Source: Agrobacterium tumefaciens (GTDB lineage: Bacteria > Pseudomonadota > Alphaproteobacteria > Rhizobiales > Rhizobiaceae). From it: 64,000 nt of DNA. Location: NCBI GenBank assembly GCA_025559845.1, contig CP048469.1, positions 496,001 to 560,000 of the forward strand. Direction: 5' to 3'. Positions 8,503-20,549 of the stretch are shown here, one piece after another. The position numbers and the translations under genes were made by a program. The notes under the pieces are model-generated. The model was not told where the DNA came from and made no database searches. It saw only the letters and a program-made list of their open reading frames with translations. Within the stretch, counting starts at the first letter, position 1; each line of letters opens with the position of its first letter.

Positions 8503-9321
8503 TCAGTCCTTGACCACGGAAATGTCAGGCGCGTCGACAGCCTTCATACCAATGGTATGGTAACCGGAATCCACGTGATGAATTTCCCCGGTAACGCCGG
8601 TCGACAGGTCGGACAGCAGATAGAGTGCCGATTTGCCGACTTCCTCGATCGAGACCGTGCGCTTCAGCGGCGCATTGTACTCGTTCCACTTCAGAATGTA
8701 GCGGAAATCGCCGATACCGGAAGCGGCAAGCGTCTTGATCGGGCCGGCAGAAACGGCGTTAACGCGAATGCCGCGGTTGCCGAGGTCGACGGCGAGGTAA
8801 CGTACGCTCGCCTCGAGTGCAGCCTTGGCAACGCCCATGACGTTGTAGTTCGGCATGACCTTCTCAGCGCCATAATAGGTCAGCGTGATGATCGATCCAC
8901 CATCGTTCATCACCGGCTCGGCACGTTTTGCAACCGCGGCCAGCGAGAAGACGGAGATATCCATGGTACGGTTGAAGTTGTCGCGGCTGGTATCGAGGTA
9001 GCGGCCGGTCAGTTCGTCCTTGTCGGAGAATGCGATTGCATGCACGACGAAGTCGATCTTGCCCCAATGCTGTTCCAGACCCGCAAAAACCGCATCGATC
9101 GTTTCGAGGTCCGTGACATCACAGTGGCCAGCCATAAAGGCGCCAAGCTCCTGGGCAAGCGGCTCGACGCGCTTCTTCAGCGCATCGCCCTGCCAGGTCA
9201 GTGCGATTTCTGCACCTGCATCTGCGCATGCCTTGGCGATACCCCAAGCGATTGAACGGTTATTTGCGACGCCCATGATGAGGCCGCGTTTGCCAGCCAT
9301 AAGGCCGGATGCCTGAGCCAT
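8503..9321 (-). CDS. fabI: Enoyl-[acyl-carrier-protein] reductase (NADH) FabI
   Basis: 272 residues. FabI carries out the last reduction of each fatty-acid elongation round and is the triclosan target. N-terminal cofactor motif GLIMGVANNRSIAWGIAK (13-30) and the catalytic Tyr-Lys arrangement (Tyr149, Tyr159, Lys166 in YNVMGVAK) are present, as in the E. coli enzyme (Tyr146, Tyr156, Lys163). ATG at 9321 is followed by MAQASGLMAGKRGL, the usual start in rhizobia. Its only operon partner is the downstream histidine phosphatase. Rhizobia often have more than one fabI; this could be the main or a second copy. Confidence 0.95.
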   Translation of the reverse strand: MAQASGLMAGKRGLIMGVANNRSIAWGIAKACADAGAEIALTWQGDALKKRVEPLAQELGAFMAGHCDVTDLETIDAVFAGLEQHWGKIDFVVHAIAFSDKDELTGRYLDTSRDNFNRTMDISVFSLAAVAKRAEPVMNDGGSIITLTYYGAEKVMPNYNVMGVAKAALEASVRYLAVDLGNRGIRVNAVSAGPIKTLAASGIGDFRYILKWNEYNAPLKRTVSIEEVGKSALYLLSDLSTGVTGEIHHVDSGYHTIGMKAVDAPDISVVKD

Positions 9322-9452
9322 CTTATGCTCCCTGATACTTTCGATTGATCCTGCCTATGGCATAGGCTGCAATCCTGTTCAAGATTGCCCAAGGTCATCA
9401 ACTGTTAGGGAGCGTAACAAAGGGTGCTTTGTCCAAGCTATTCGTGAAACAG

Positions 9453-10568
9453 TCACAAATAAAGGCCTTCGCGCATGTGGCGCATCAGGTCAGTGACCTT
9501 GTCGTCAGGCTTTTCGAGCAGCAGGATACGCAGTTCAACGACAAAATCGCCAAATCCGCCGTTGCCGTCGGGAAGACCCTTGCCGTCGAGCCGCAGCATC
9601 TTGTCGGACCCGGACCAGGCGGGAATTGCCACGGTTTCTTCGCCGCGCGGAGTTTGTACTGTCGTCTCACATCCGAGGACGGCATCGCTCAGAGAGACCG
9701 GTAAGGTTGTATGAATATCATAGCCGCGAATGGAAAAGGCGTCGTCTCTGGCCGCCAGCAAGGTAATCGAGAGGTCGCCCCGCGCCATGTTAGGAAGCTT
9801 CAATCCCTGTCCTTTTAGCCGCACGACATGGCCATCAGTCATGCCGGGTTCAAGCTGGAAACGGACTTCGCGGTCTTCGGGCAGCAAAAGGGTAATCCAC
9901 TTGCGGTCTAGAAGATCGGCGACGCTTACTGTCGCTTCCGCGGTGATGTCAGGCGCTTTTTCGAGCGCTGGCTGGTTCGGAAGGAAGCGGCGTACCAGCG
10001 CTCCGAACAGGTTGGAGGCGAGAGAAACCGGTGCTTCCGTCTTGTCCTCGTTGAGAGAGGGAGAGGCGGTCTCGCTGGGTGGCGTTGCCTCTGATTTTGC
10101 GGCAGTAGCCTTGGCAGCTTCGGCTGCCGCCTGCTGCACCTTGGGGTCGTTTTGCGCCTGTGCGCCGAAAATGCGTTCAACGACATCTTCGGCAGCTTCT
10201 ACCGTTCCATCGGCCTTCTGGCCGGCTGTGGCACGGTTGCGCGCTTCGGCACGCGCCAGCTCTTCCATAAGCTTTTCAGCGGCTTTTGCACGTTCAGCAG
10301 CTTCGCGTGCCGCCTGCCGTTGCTGCATGATGGTCTGATCGCGCCGCTTGTTTTCGGCAGCCTGACGGGCCTGATCGTAAAGACCACGTTTTTTGGGGTC
10401 CTTGAGAAGATCGTATGCCTGTCCGATTTCCGCAAAACGCGCGGTCGCGTCCGGGTCGTCACGATTGGCATCGGGATGAACGGATTTCGCCTTGGTCCGC
10501 CATGCGGCCTTGATTTCATCGTTGCCGGCGTCTCGTTGTACGCCAAGGATCGAATACGGATCGCGCAT
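9453..10568 (-). CDS. J-domain protein (DnaJ/CbpA-like co-chaperone)
   Basis: 371 residues. Residues 1-65 are a J domain: DPYSILGV, the HPD motif (His-Pro-Asp in KSVHPDANRDD) and F.EI.QAYDLLKD. Residues 65-210 are Ala/Glu/Lys-rich low complexity, probably partly coiled. The C-terminal part, from about 215, resembles DnaJ C-terminal substrate-binding domains (RLKGQGLKLP, GGFGDFVVELRI). It lacks the cysteine-rich zinc domain of DnaJ, so it is a CbpA-type (class B) co-chaperone stimulating DnaK. ATG at 10568 is chosen; a GTG three codons upstream is possible. It forms a single-gene unit, with a 212-bp gap upstream. Confidence 0.88.
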   Translation of the reverse strand: MRDPYSILGVQRDAGNDEIKAAWRTKAKSVHPDANRDDPDATARFAEIGQAYDLLKDPKKRGLYDQARQAAENKRRDQTIMQQRQAAREAAERAKAAEKLMEELARAEARNRATAGQKADGTVEAAEDVVERIFGAQAQNDPKVQQAAAEAAKATAAKSEATPPSETASPSLNEDKTEAPVSLASNLFGALVRRFLPNQPALEKAPDITAEATVSVADLLDRKWITLLLPEDREVRFQLEPGMTDGHVVRLKGQGLKLPNMARGDLSITLLAARDDAFSIRGYDIHTTLPVSLSDAVLGCETTVQTPRGEETVAIPAWSGSDKMLRLDGKGLPDGNGGFGDFVVELRILLLEKPDDKVTDLMRHMREGLYL

Positions 10569-10780
10569 GCGAAACACCAGTCACGTTGGCTCAGGTGCCT
10601 GCCGCCGTCTCATGGCGCAATCCTGAAACTAACCCCTCCGAAAAGGGATGCCCGCGTTCATTCGCGTTCATGCCCTCGGTTTATCAACGTCGACTGTTGC
10701 AATAAGTTGCTAATCACTCCTTTACGGAGGAGGGGCGTCAGGGTGTCGTCGGCTTTATTCCACGCGCCAAGGTAAACAGT

Positions 10781-11230
10781 TTATTTCTGCTCGAAACGGG
10801 TCAGCAACCATTCGCCGGTTTCGGAAAGGCAGGCCTGGCCTGCATAACTTGCCACACCTTCGAAAGAGTGGCGCGTCGTTCTGAAATCGCGGCAGACGAA
10901 GCCGCTGGCACTGTTTTCATGGATGGCAGTCACGACGCCAGCGCTGCCGGTGGTTGCATTGGCCCAGGGCAGGGGCTGATCGGCAATCTTGGTCAGATCG
11001 GCCGACGTGACGGCGTTTCTGATGGTCGCGTCATCGGTCTGCGGTGCATTGTTTGGCTGGTTGGGAACGGAAGCGGTTGAAAGCGAGCGGTCAACCTTGT
11101 CGCCACCGAACAGATCGAGGCTGACGCATCCGCTCAGCACCACAAGCATTGAAACGACTGCGGAAATTTCCGCCGCCGATGACAGGAGGCTCTTTGTTCG
11201 ACTGTTCGACTTTGCTATGACGATCACCAT
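10781..11230 (-). CDS. Putative outer-surface lipoprotein (surface antigen 16-kDa-like)
   Basis: 149 residues. After a basic start ([14 protein letters not shown]) comes a hydrophobic segment ending in the lipobox VLSGC near residue 36, so a lipidated envelope protein is predicted. The C-terminal half ([14 protein letters not shown] ... [13 protein letters not shown]) has the pattern of the RT0821/Lpp0805 surface-antigen family found in Rickettsiales and Rhizobiales. Its role is unknown. ATG at 11230 begins just upstream of the basic region; an alternative start 12 codons upstream would lengthen the signal region. It is divergent from pdxH with 57 bp between starts, so the two share a promoter region. 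Confidence 0.78.
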   Translation of the reverse strand: MVIVIAKSNSRTKSLLSSAAEISAVVSMLVVLSGCVSLDLFGGDKVDRSLSTASVPNQPNNAPQTDDATIRNAVTSADLTKIADQPLPWANATTGSAGVVTAIHENSASGFVCRDFRTTRHSFEGVASYAGQACLSETGEWLLTRFEQK

Positions 11231-11287
11231 CTTTCGCCAGACTACATCTCTGGTGCCCAAACACAACTCGGGAGCATTTTAGTCAAT

Positions 11288-11908
11288 ATGTCGGAAACGG
11301 GGTTAACATCCAGTGACTTCACTGAAGAAAATGAACCGTTCACACTTTTTGCCGAGTGGCTGAAGGACGCAACGGCTTCCGAAATCAACGATCCGAACGC
11401 TGTCGCGCTGGCAACGGTGGATGAAAACGGGCTGCCCAATGTGCGCATGGTGCTGTTGAAGGGCGTAGATGACCGCGGCTTCGTTTTCTACACGAACTTC
11501 GAAAGCCAGAAGGGCCGAGAGATTCTCGGACAGAAAAAAGCGGCCATGTGTTTCCATTGGAAGAGCCTGCGCCGTCAGGTGCGCCTGCGTGGTGAGGTGG
11601 AGGTCGTCAGCGACGCGGAAGCGGATGCCTATTATGCATCGCGTCCTCGCGGCAGCAGGATTGGCGCATGGGCATCGAAGCAGTCGCGGCCACTGGAAGG
11701 ACGTTTCGCCTTGGAAAAGGCCGTCGCCGAATACACGCTGAAATATGCTGTTGGTGAGATCCCGCGTCCGCCACACTGGTCCGGGTTCCGAATTCGTCCT
11801 CTCAGCATCGAGTTCTGGCATGATCGACCGTTCCGTCTGCACGACCGTATGGAATTCCGTCGTGAGACGCCGGATGCTCCCTGGTCTAAGGTTCGGATGT
11901 TCCCGTAA
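11288..11908 (+). CDS. pdxH: Pyridoxine/pyridoxamine 5'-phosphate oxidase
   Basis: 206 residues, typical length. PdxH is an FMN enzyme that oxidises pyridoxine or pyridoxamine phosphate to pyridoxal 5'-phosphate. FMN and substrate motifs are visible: [20 protein letters not shown] (48-67), [16 protein letters not shown] (about 127-142) and the C-terminal signature [17 protein letters not shown] at 11288. It ends 18 bp from the convergent permease gene. The product cofactor is used by enzymes such as ThrC in this window. Confidence 0.96.
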   Translation: MSETGLTSSDFTEENEPFTLFAEWLKDATASEINDPNAVALATVDENGLPNVRMVLLKGVDDRGFVFYTNFESQKGREILGQKKAAMCFHWKSLRRQVRLRGEVEVVSDAEADAYYASRPRGSRIGAWASKQSRPLEGRFALEKAVAEYTLKYAVGEIPRPPHWSGFRIRPLSIEFWHDRPFRLHDRMEFRRETPDAPWSKVRMFP

Positions 11909-11926
11909 CGCCGATTGGCGGCGCGC

Positions 11927-12706
11927 TTATTTCAGCAGGGAATCGAAGATCGGCAGGCCGATGACGGCGGAGATGGCAATCAGGCTGTAGCAGATCCGGC
12001 GGAACGTTACGTCATCTGCGACCCCGTGCAGTCGCGCGCCGCAATAAAGACCAGCGGCATAAAATGGGACGGCGAGCAGCGAGAAGATGACGACACTCGC
12101 CGTAAAAAGGCCTCCAAGGAAGTAGCTCGTGACGGACAGCACGGTCGAAATGGCGAAATAGAGAATCACATTGGCCCGTACGAATGGGCCTTTCAACGCG
12201 CCACCCAGCCAATAGGCAACAACGGGCGGACCGCCCAGTTGCGCTGCGCCGGAAAACAGCCCCGCGACAAAGCCGGTGACAATGGTCAGGGGTGTTTTAG
12301 GCCGTCCGCTATAACGCCAACCGGAAATCAAAAAGAGCAGCAACAACACGACGACGCAGGAAATCAACCAGCGCAGTGTCAGCGGATTGCCGTAGGAAAG
12401 GAGCGCAGTTCCCGCCGGGACACCGATGACGGCTCCCGCCGACATCGTGAAAACCTCGCGCCGATCGGCCATGCGCCACGCCGCCGGTATCATGCCGAGC
12501 GTCAAAACACCGTCGACAACGAGAAGAACAGCTGATGCGATCCGAGGGCCGACGATGGCGCTTGCGAGCGGGATGAAAATGAGCGCTGCGCCAAATCCCG
12601 AAAAACCACGCGCAAGACCAGCCAGAAGTGCCGCGCCGGCGAACATCGCCAGAACCGCAGGGCTTCGCCCGTCGGTAAGTTGGTAAAAAAGATCGGGGTA
12701 GGGCAT
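11927..12706 (-). CDS. TauE/SafE (DUF81) family membrane transporter
   Basis: 259 residues with seven to eight hydrophobic segments and two repeated halves, the layout of the TauE/SafE sulfite or sulfonate exporter family. The GFSGFGAALIF motif at residues 34-44 and its second-half counterpart GLFSGAAQLGGPPVVAYW near 150-167 are typical. Substrate cannot be assigned: relatives move sulfite, sulfoacetate or other organic anions. ATG at 12706. It is a single gene convergent with pdxH, and no sulfur gene lies nearby. Confidence 0.85.
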   Translation of the reverse strand: MPYPDLFYQLTDGRSPAVLAMFAGAALLAGLARGFSGFGAALIFIPLASAIVGPRIASAVLLVVDGVLTLGMIPAAWRMADRREVFTMSAGAVIGVPAGTALLSYGNPLTLRWLISCVVVLLLLFLISGWRYSGRPKTPLTIVTGFVAGLFSGAAQLGGPPVVAYWLGGALKGPFVRANVILYFAISTVLSVTSYFLGGLFTASVVIFSLLAVPFYAAGLYCGARLHGVADDVTFRRICYSLIAISAVIGLPIFDSLLK

Positions 12707-12885
12707 GGCGGGCAGCAGTCGGAGAATTTCGTTTGCCTCAGTCGTAGCTGCTTGTCTGCCATTTGTCGTGAGAAATTACCGCCTTTCCTAAGGGAAGTCG
12801 CAGGCTGATCGGTCCCGGTGATTCCGTTCGACAACATCGGGGAATCATGATTAGAGTTGGGCGAATTAGAACAAAGGATGAACAA

Positions 12886-13224
12886 ATGCTTGCGGTAATG
12901 ATGCGTCAATTCGAAAGCGCGTCGCAGAAATATGCCGATGCGAATGGCATTACGCGTGATTCCGACTGGTTCATGCTCAAGCTTCAGGAAGAGGTGGGCG
13001 AGGTTACGCAAGCGTGGAACCGGCTCAGTGGCCGCGGACGCAGTAAAGGCAAAACACAGGAAGAAATGCGCCAGGAACTTGCCGATGAAACCGCTGATCT
13101 TCTCGGTCATGTCCTGCTTCTGGCCTACCAAAACGGTCTTGATATCGAAGCATCGGTCAAACGCAAATGGCGTTTTACGCTTGCCGGGATGGATGCTCAA
13201 GCACCACTGAAAACGCCGGAATGA
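12886..13224 (+). CDS. MazG-like nucleotide pyrophosphohydrolase domain protein
   Basis: 112 residues. The MazG/all-alpha NTP pyrophosphatase pattern is visible: LQEEVGEVTQAW (EExxE metal motif, residues 31-35 region) then ELADETADLLGHVLLLA with the ExxD motif. Such small proteins hydrolyse non-canonical or excess NTPs to NMP. ATG at 12886 follows AAAGGA by 6 bases; an in-frame ATG at 12847 has no clear ribosome site. Its last 28 bp overlap the 3' end of the convergent HAD gene, so termination of the two must interleave. Confidence 0.8.
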   Translation: MLAVMMRQFESASQKYADANGITRDSDWFMLKLQEEVGEVTQAWNRLSGRGRSKGKTQEEMRQELADETADLLGHVLLLAYQNGLDIEASVKRKWRFTLAGMDAQAPLKTPE

Positions 13225-13880
13225 GCGATTTCCAGAAGTTTGGCGACGGCAAATAGGTCGTCACAGATCGCCACGCAACGTTCCTGCATTTCGGGCGTCG
13301 GTGGTGCTACATCGGGCACCATGATCGCCGCCATGCCCGCCGCCGAGGCCGATCGGATGCCATGATAGGAATCTTCCAGGGCAAGGCATTGGGTTGGGTC
13401 GATGTTCAGCCACTGAGCAGCCGTCAGATAGGGATGTGGAGCTGGTTTCGGTTCGGCATAATCACCACGCGCCACGATCCGGTCGAAACGTCGGGGAAGA
13501 TCGAATGGCGACAGATGCCGTTGCACGGCTTCATGTTGTGACGACGTTGCTATAGCGCGCCGGATATCGAGGCGATCCAGCAGATCGAGGATTTCGATGA
13601 CGCCAGGTTTAAGTGCCACGCCCTCTGCCATCATTGTGCGAAGATTGCGCAGCCACGCGTCGCGAAATGTATCGATCGGAAAATTCGCGCCATAGTCCGC
13701 GATGATGGTTTTGGTAATCACCGCCCAGGGGCTACCGCAAACCTTCTGGTATGTTTCAACCTGCATGCCATGGCCGCCTTCATCGGAGGCCGCCAGGAAT
13801 GCATCGCGGTAGAGAACTTCACTTTCGATCAGCAGCCCGTCCATATCGAAGATGACGGCTTGGGGCATAAAGGGAAGCAT
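13197..13880 (-). CDS. HAD-IA family phosphatase (beta-phosphoglucomutase-like)
   Basis: 227 residues. HAD motif I is FDMDGLLIESE (nucleophile and acid Asp pair) right after the start, motif II ATSSQHEAV, then a Lys and motif III in ALEDSYHGI. The small helical cap places it with the beta-phosphoglucomutase/GS1-like group, so a sugar-phosphate or nucleotide substrate is likely. ATG at 13880 follows GAGGA; another ATG four codons later is possible. It begins 7 bp after the VOC gene stops and its 3' end overlaps the MazG-like gene by 28 bp. Confidence 0.83.
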   Translation of the reverse strand: MLPFMPQAVIFDMDGLLIESEVLYRDAFLAASDEGGHGMQVETYQKVCGSPWAVITKTIIADYGANFPIDTFRDAWLRNLRTMMAEGVALKPGVIEILDLLDRLDIRRAIATSSQHEAVQRHLSPFDLPRRFDRIVARGDYAEPKPAPHPYLTAAQWLNIDPTQCLALEDSYHGIRSASAAGMAAIMVPDVAPPTPEMQERCVAICDDLFAVAKLLEIAHSGVFSGA

Positions 13881-13887
13881 TCTGTCC

Positions 13888-14325
13888 TCAACCAAACCGG
13901 AACGGGCGTTCGCCAAGGCTTTCGAACGGTCGAATGAGGTAACCATCCGGATCGGAAACGATGAACTGGCGGTTGCCAGATTCGATCGGGCCACGCCTGT
14001 ACCATTTCTCTTCGAGCGCCAGCACCAGTTCAATGCCGGCCCGTTCAAGGCGCGACAGGATCGGCTGCAAGGAGGGAACGGCGAGCTGAAGATTCATGCC
14101 GCGTCCGAGCGGCGTTTCGAGTGGCGCGTTGCCAGAAACGAAAGTACGGGTCGCGCCGATCTGATCGATCATCAGTTGCGCATCACCCAGGCCCAGATAG
14201 GCGAAGCCTTCTTCCGGGCGTTCAAAAATCACATGAAAACCGATGAGATCGCAGTAGAAGGCGCGGCTTTTTTGCCAGTCGCTGACGGCGAGTTCGGGAA
14301 CGAGAGCATTACTGAGACCGGTCAT
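13888..14325 (-). CDS. VOC family (glyoxalase/bleomycin-resistance fold) protein
   Basis: 145 residues. The vicinal-oxygen-chelate pattern is clear: PELAVSDWQKSRAFYCDLIGF at the N-terminus and QFIVSDPDGYLIRPFE near the C-terminus. Similar proteins bind bleomycin-type drugs or act as small metalloenzymes; the present one resembles the non-enzymatic bleomycin-resistance type, but no substrate can be inferred. It is first in a two-gene unit with the HAD phosphatase. Confidence 0.82.
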   Translation of the reverse strand: MTGLSNALVPELAVSDWQKSRAFYCDLIGFHVIFERPEEGFAYLGLGDAQLMIDQIGATRTFVSGNAPLETPLGRGMNLQLAVPSLQPILSRLERAGIELVLALEEKWYRRGPIESGNRQFIVSDPDGYLIRPFESLGERPFRFG

Positions 14326-14410
14326 TTCATCCTTTTGAACTGATAAAAACGCAGGGTCGTATTCCTCCCAATAGAGACAAAACCTTATCGATTTCTCACG
14401 GTCCTGTCAT

Positions 14411-14447
14411 AAAAATCTGCCCGGGCGCTATTGATCGCCGGGGCAGA
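14411..14447 (-). terminator. Intrinsic terminator after tldD
   Basis: On the minus strand a 12-bp stem with one mismatch (14447-14436 with 14427-14416, 8-base loop) is followed by TTTTTATG. It lies 10 bp past the tldD stop. Confidence 0.8.
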
Positions 14448-14456
14448 CACGCCTTG

Positions 14457-15872
14457 TCAGGCCTTGGTGCCGCCCACTGTAATCTGGTCCATGCGCAGAT
14501 GCGGTTGGCCAACGCCGACCGGAACCCATTGTCCAGCCTTGCCGCAATTGCCGATCCCCGTGTCCAGCTTCGAGTCGTTACCGATCATCGTCACGCGCTT
14601 CATGGCATCAGGGCCGTTGCCGATCAGCATTGCGCCCTTGACCGGTGCGCCAATCTTGCCGTTTTCAATCATGTAGGCTTCGGTGCAGCCGAAAACGAAT
14701 TTTCCGGAGGTGATATCCACCTGACCGCCGCCAAACGACACGGCATAAATGCCCCGCTTGACGGAGGCAATGATTTCTTCCGGCGTCTTGTCGCCTGAAA
14801 GCATGTAGGTATTCGTCATGCGCGGCATTGGAATATGCGAATAGCCTTGACGGCGGCCATTGCCGGTGGGGCGCATACCCATCAGACGGGCGTTCTGCCT
14901 GTCCTGCATGTAACCGACGAGTTTGCCGTTTTCGATCAGGACATTGTAACCGGACGGCGTCCCCTCGTCGTCGATGGTCAGCGAACCACGACGGGCGTCA
15001 ATCGTGCCGTCATCGACCACCGTTACGCCGGGTGCGGCGACCATCTCGCCCATGAGCCCGGCAAAGGCGGAGGTCTTTTTGCGATTGAAGTCTCCTTCCA
15101 GGCCATGTCCGACGGCTTCATGCAGCATGACGCCAGGCCAGCCGGAACCCAGCACGACGTCCATCGTGCCAGCGGGGGCATCAATCGCCGTCAGATTGAC
15201 GAGCGCCTGCCGCAACGCTTCATCCGCACCACGCTGCCAGTTTTCCGTGGTGATGAAATCGCCGAAGCCGATGCGACCGCCAATGCCGTAAGAGCCGCTT
15301 TCCTGTCTATCGCCTTCGCCGGCAACGACGGAAATATTGATGCGGGTCATCGGTCGAATGTCGCTGACGCGGTGTCCGTCGGCGCGCAGGATGTCAACAA
15401 CCTGCCAGCTTGCCGAAACAGTCGCCGTTACCTGACGGACTTTGGGGTCCTTGTCGCGCAGATAGGCGTCGATCTCGGTGAGCAGCCGAACCTTTTCTTC
15501 GAAGCTTGGGGAGCCGATCGGGTTTTCGTCGCCATAGAGCTTCTTGTTCGTGCGCTGGGGCGCTGCGGCATAGGAGCCGGAATAGCCCTTGGTGACGGCG
15601 CCGACGGCGTCGGATGCGCGCTTCAGCGCCGCCTGCGAAAGCTCGCCCGCATGAGCGTAACCAACCGTTTCGCCAGCAACGGCGCGCAGGCCAAAGCCCT
15701 GATCCGTGTTGAAAGAGCCGCCCTTGAGGCGACCGTTGTCGAATGTCAGCGATTCTGCCTGGGCATGCTCGATGAACAATTCGCCGTCGTCGGCTCCGGC
15801 AAGCGCTTCGCCGACCGCCTTGCGCAGCGTCCCTTCGTCACAGTCGAAAAGGCTCACAAGATCATTGGTCAT
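14457..15872 (-). CDS. tldD: Metalloprotease TldD
   Basis: 471 residues, typical of TldD. TldD with TldE/PmbA forms a heterodimeric zinc protease that trims microcin B17 leader and degrades the CcdA antitoxin. The zinc motif HEAVGHGLEGD (HExxxH, near residue 255) is intact, as are MQDRQNARLMG and the C-terminal GNCGKAGQ stretch with a cysteine. A partner PmbA is not in the window. ATG at 15872; a good terminator follows. Substrate in this organism is unknown. Confidence 0.95.
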   Translation of the reverse strand: MTNDLVSLFDCDEGTLRKAVGEALAGADDGELFIEHAQAESLTFDNGRLKGGSFNTDQGFGLRAVAGETVGYAHAGELSQAALKRASDAVGAVTKGYSGSYAAAPQRTNKKLYGDENPIGSPSFEEKVRLLTEIDAYLRDKDPKVRQVTATVSASWQVVDILRADGHRVSDIRPMTRINISVVAGEGDRQESGSYGIGGRIGFGDFITTENWQRGADEALRQALVNLTAIDAPAGTMDVVLGSGWPGVMLHEAVGHGLEGDFNRKKTSAFAGLMGEMVAAPGVTVVDDGTIDARRGSLTIDDEGTPSGYNVLIENGKLVGYMQDRQNARLMGMRPTGNGRRQGYSHIPMPRMTNTYMLSGDKTPEEIIASVKRGIYAVSFGGGQVDITSGKFVFGCTEAYMIENGKIGAPVKGAMLIGNGPDAMKRVTMIGNDSKLDTGIGNCGKAGQWVPVGVGQPHLRMDQITVGGTKA

Positions 15873-15953
15873 TCGAACGGCTCCGGTCTTTATCGTTTCA
15901 AGACCGATTTAGGCACTGATGCGACCAGAAGCAAGGCCGGGCTTGTCAGCCGA

Positions 15954-16475
15954 TTACGGCAGGGCGTCGTAGCCTTCAGCAAAACCGGTAAGCTCGATCG
16001 GAATGCCGACACGGTCCTGGTCCACCGATTCACGCAGGGCAAACACGGCATTCTTTCCGGCGCGCAGCACTTTCAGCAACTCGTCGTCGATATCGACTTC
16101 GACGTAGCACCCTTCCGAGAAGCAGCGTGTGAAATAGGCGCGGCCGATGTTGTTGTTGTCGATGTAGAGCTCCATGCCATCCTTCAGCAGCACGCCGAGG
16201 GGAGCAAGGATACGCAGAATGCGCGACTTGCGATCTGCCGTTTTCAGCACGACCACCGAAAGTCCGACTTCAGGCCGGTCGTCGGCAATGACGTTCTGCA
16301 TCAGGGCGCATTGGTCGTCCGACGCACCGGCGGGCTTGTCGCAGATTACCGACCAGGCACCATGCGTCGATTTCGGCGTTCCGGGCTGTTGCTGGGCAAC
16401 GCTCGGCACGGCGGACGCGATGAAGGCAAAACCGGCAGCGGCGAGAAAAGTGCGCGCGAGCGGGGAGAGACGCAT
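15954..16475 (-). CDS. Invasion-associated locus B (IalB) family periplasmic protein
   Basis: 173 residues. A classical signal peptide (MRLSPLARTFLAAAGFAFIA, then SAVPSVAQ) precedes a mature domain with the IalB pattern: GAWSVICD near the start, a DDQCALMQ cysteine stretch, and RCFSEGCYVEVDID. In Bartonella IalB promotes erythrocyte invasion, but family members are widespread in free-living Rhizobiales, where the role is unknown. ATG at 16475 was chosen because the frame upstream has no signal-like sequence. It is divergent from ctaC across a 364-bp region. Confidence 0.88.
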   Translation of the reverse strand: MRLSPLARTFLAAAGFAFIASAVPSVAQQQPGTPKSTHGAWSVICDKPAGASDDQCALMQNVIADDRPEVGLSVVVLKTADRKSRILRILAPLGVLLKDGMELYIDNNNIGRAYFTRCFSEGCYVEVDIDDELLKVLRAGKNAVFALRESVDQDRVGIPIELTGFAEGYDALP

Positions 16476-16839
16476 GGAAACCTCTGGAATTCGAATCAGT
16501 GCGGCTATTTTGACGCTGTAATCGGGAAAAAAAAGCCTTCCCCCTTCAATTCCAGTGGAGTTGGGCGGAAATAGGACTGCTAAGCTCTTATTGATCTTCG
16601 TTTTTAACATACGGATGTGCCCGGAATCAAAGGTCCGTGATGTCTTCTGGCTACCATTCAGGCGCATTTGGTTCGATTGTTCGCGCAGAACTGACGAATG
16701 GCAAAATTGCCTTGCCTCCGTGTCGCCGGGCATATTGCGACAAAGGGCAAACTGTGGTTTGAAGTTAGTACCATAAGCATGGATTCTGCGTTTGTGATTG
16801 ATGGAGATCAAGCAACAAGCGCGTGAGGGAGAGGGTACC
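16476..16839. other. Divergent promoter region between ialB-like gene and ctaC
   Basis: 364 bp with no supported gene. It must carry the promoters for the ialB-like gene and for the oxidase operon. I see no EcfG-type match and no clear sigma-70 box. A GAGGGAGAGGG ribosome site at its end serves the ctaC GTG start. Confidence 0.5.
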
Positions 16840-19454
<2,615 letters not shown>

Positions 19455-19478
19455 GGCATTTTGTCCAAGCGAACCTTG

Positions 19479-19510
19479 CGGCTGCACATGATAAATGTCA
19501 GATGCAGCCG
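19479..19510 (+). other. Hairpin between ctaD and ctaB
   Basis: CGGCTGCA (19479-19486) pairs with TGCAGCCG (19503-19510) over a 16-base loop, with no T tract. It may stabilise the ctaCD 3' end or attenuate reading into ctaB. Confidence 0.4.
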
Positions 19511-19595
19511 TATTGCATGCGCTATGAAGCATGCCGGTGGAGGACAAGCAGAGGTGTCGCGGTGGAGCGGCACCTGAAGAAAAGCAGGATAGGAA

Positions 19596-20549
19596 ATGAC
19601 CGTAATCGACAATCGCGAAACGCTGGGCGTTGAAAGCTCCGGGCTCTCGGAAGCCGGCGCGCGCGATTATTTCGAGTTGTTGAAGCCGCGCGTCATGTCG
19701 CTCGTCGTCTTCACCGCGTTCGCAGGCCTCGTGCTGGCACCGGGAGAAATCAATCCCATTCTCGGCATCGTCGCTGTTCTCTGTATTGCCGTGGGCGCTG
19801 GGGCGTCCGGCGCGTTGAACATGTGGTATGACGCCGACATCGATGCCGTTATGAGCCGCACTGCCAAGCGTCCAATTCCGTCAGGACGTATTGCTCCGCG
19901 TGAGGCGCTCGCCTTCGGTCTGACGCTTTCAGCCTTTTCGGTCGTCATCCTTGGCCTGGCGGTCAATTGGTTTTCGGCCGCACTTCTGGCTTTTACCATC
20001 TTCTTTTATGCTGTCGTCTATACGATGTGGCTGAAGCGCTCGACGCCGCAGAACATCGTGATCGGCGGCGCCGCAGGCGCATTTCCGCCCATGCTCGGCT
20101 GGGCCTGTGTCACCGGTGGCGTCTCGCTCGATAGCATCATTCTGTTTCTCATCATCTTTCTTTGGACGCCGGCGCACTTCTGGGCGCTCGCGCTTTTCAA
20201 GATGCGTGACTATGGCTCTGTCGGTGTTCCGATGATGCCGAATGTCGCGGGTGAGCGGTCTACTAAGAACCAGATGATTGCCTACGCCGTTTTGACGGCG
20301 GCTGCAGCCGTTGCCCCGTGGTTCACCGGGCTCGCCAGTGCTGGTTACGGAATTTTCGCAGCGGTCTTGAGCGCCATTTTCGTCTACTGTTCGTTCGACG
20401 TGCGACGCATGCCGGAAGGCGATGAAAAGATGCTGCCTGCAAAGAAGATGTTCGCCTATTCGATCCTTTATCTTTTTGCGATCTTTTCGGGTTTGCTGGC
20501 GGATCATTACGCCGTAGCTCTGAAGTCTGCGATGTCGGGAGTGTTTTGA
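19596..20549 (+). CDS. ctaB: Protohaem IX farnesyltransferase (haem O synthase)
   Basis: 317 residues, a UbiA-superfamily membrane prenyltransferase that farnesylates haem B to make haem O, the first step to haem A for CtaD. The prenyl diphosphate motif [20 protein letters not shown] (NxxxDxxxD) lies near residue 73, and about nine hydrophobic spans follow. The ATG at 19596 follows GGATAGGAA. Its stop overlaps the start of ctaF by one base (TGATG), coupling the two. Confidence 0.96.
   Translation: MTVIDNRETLGVESSGLSEAGARDYFELLKPRVMSLVVFTAFAGLVLAPGEINPILGIVAVLCIAVGAGASGALNMWYDADIDAVMSRTAKRPIPSGRIAPREALAFGLTLSAFSVVILGLAVNWFSAALLAFTIFFYAVVYTMWLKRSTPQNIVIGGAAGAFPPMLGWACVTGGVSLDSIILFLIIFLWTPAHFWALALFKMRDYGSVGVPMMPNVAGERSTKNQMIAYAVLTAAAAVAPWFTGLASAGYGIFAAVLSAIFVYCSFDVRRMPEGDEKMLPAKKMFAYSILYLFAIFSGLLADHYAVALKSAMSGVF

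Noticed and set aside
14835..16574. 579-codon open frame on the plus strand over tldD and ialB
   Set aside because: Antisense to two well-supported genes with intact motifs; composition is that of a shadow frame.
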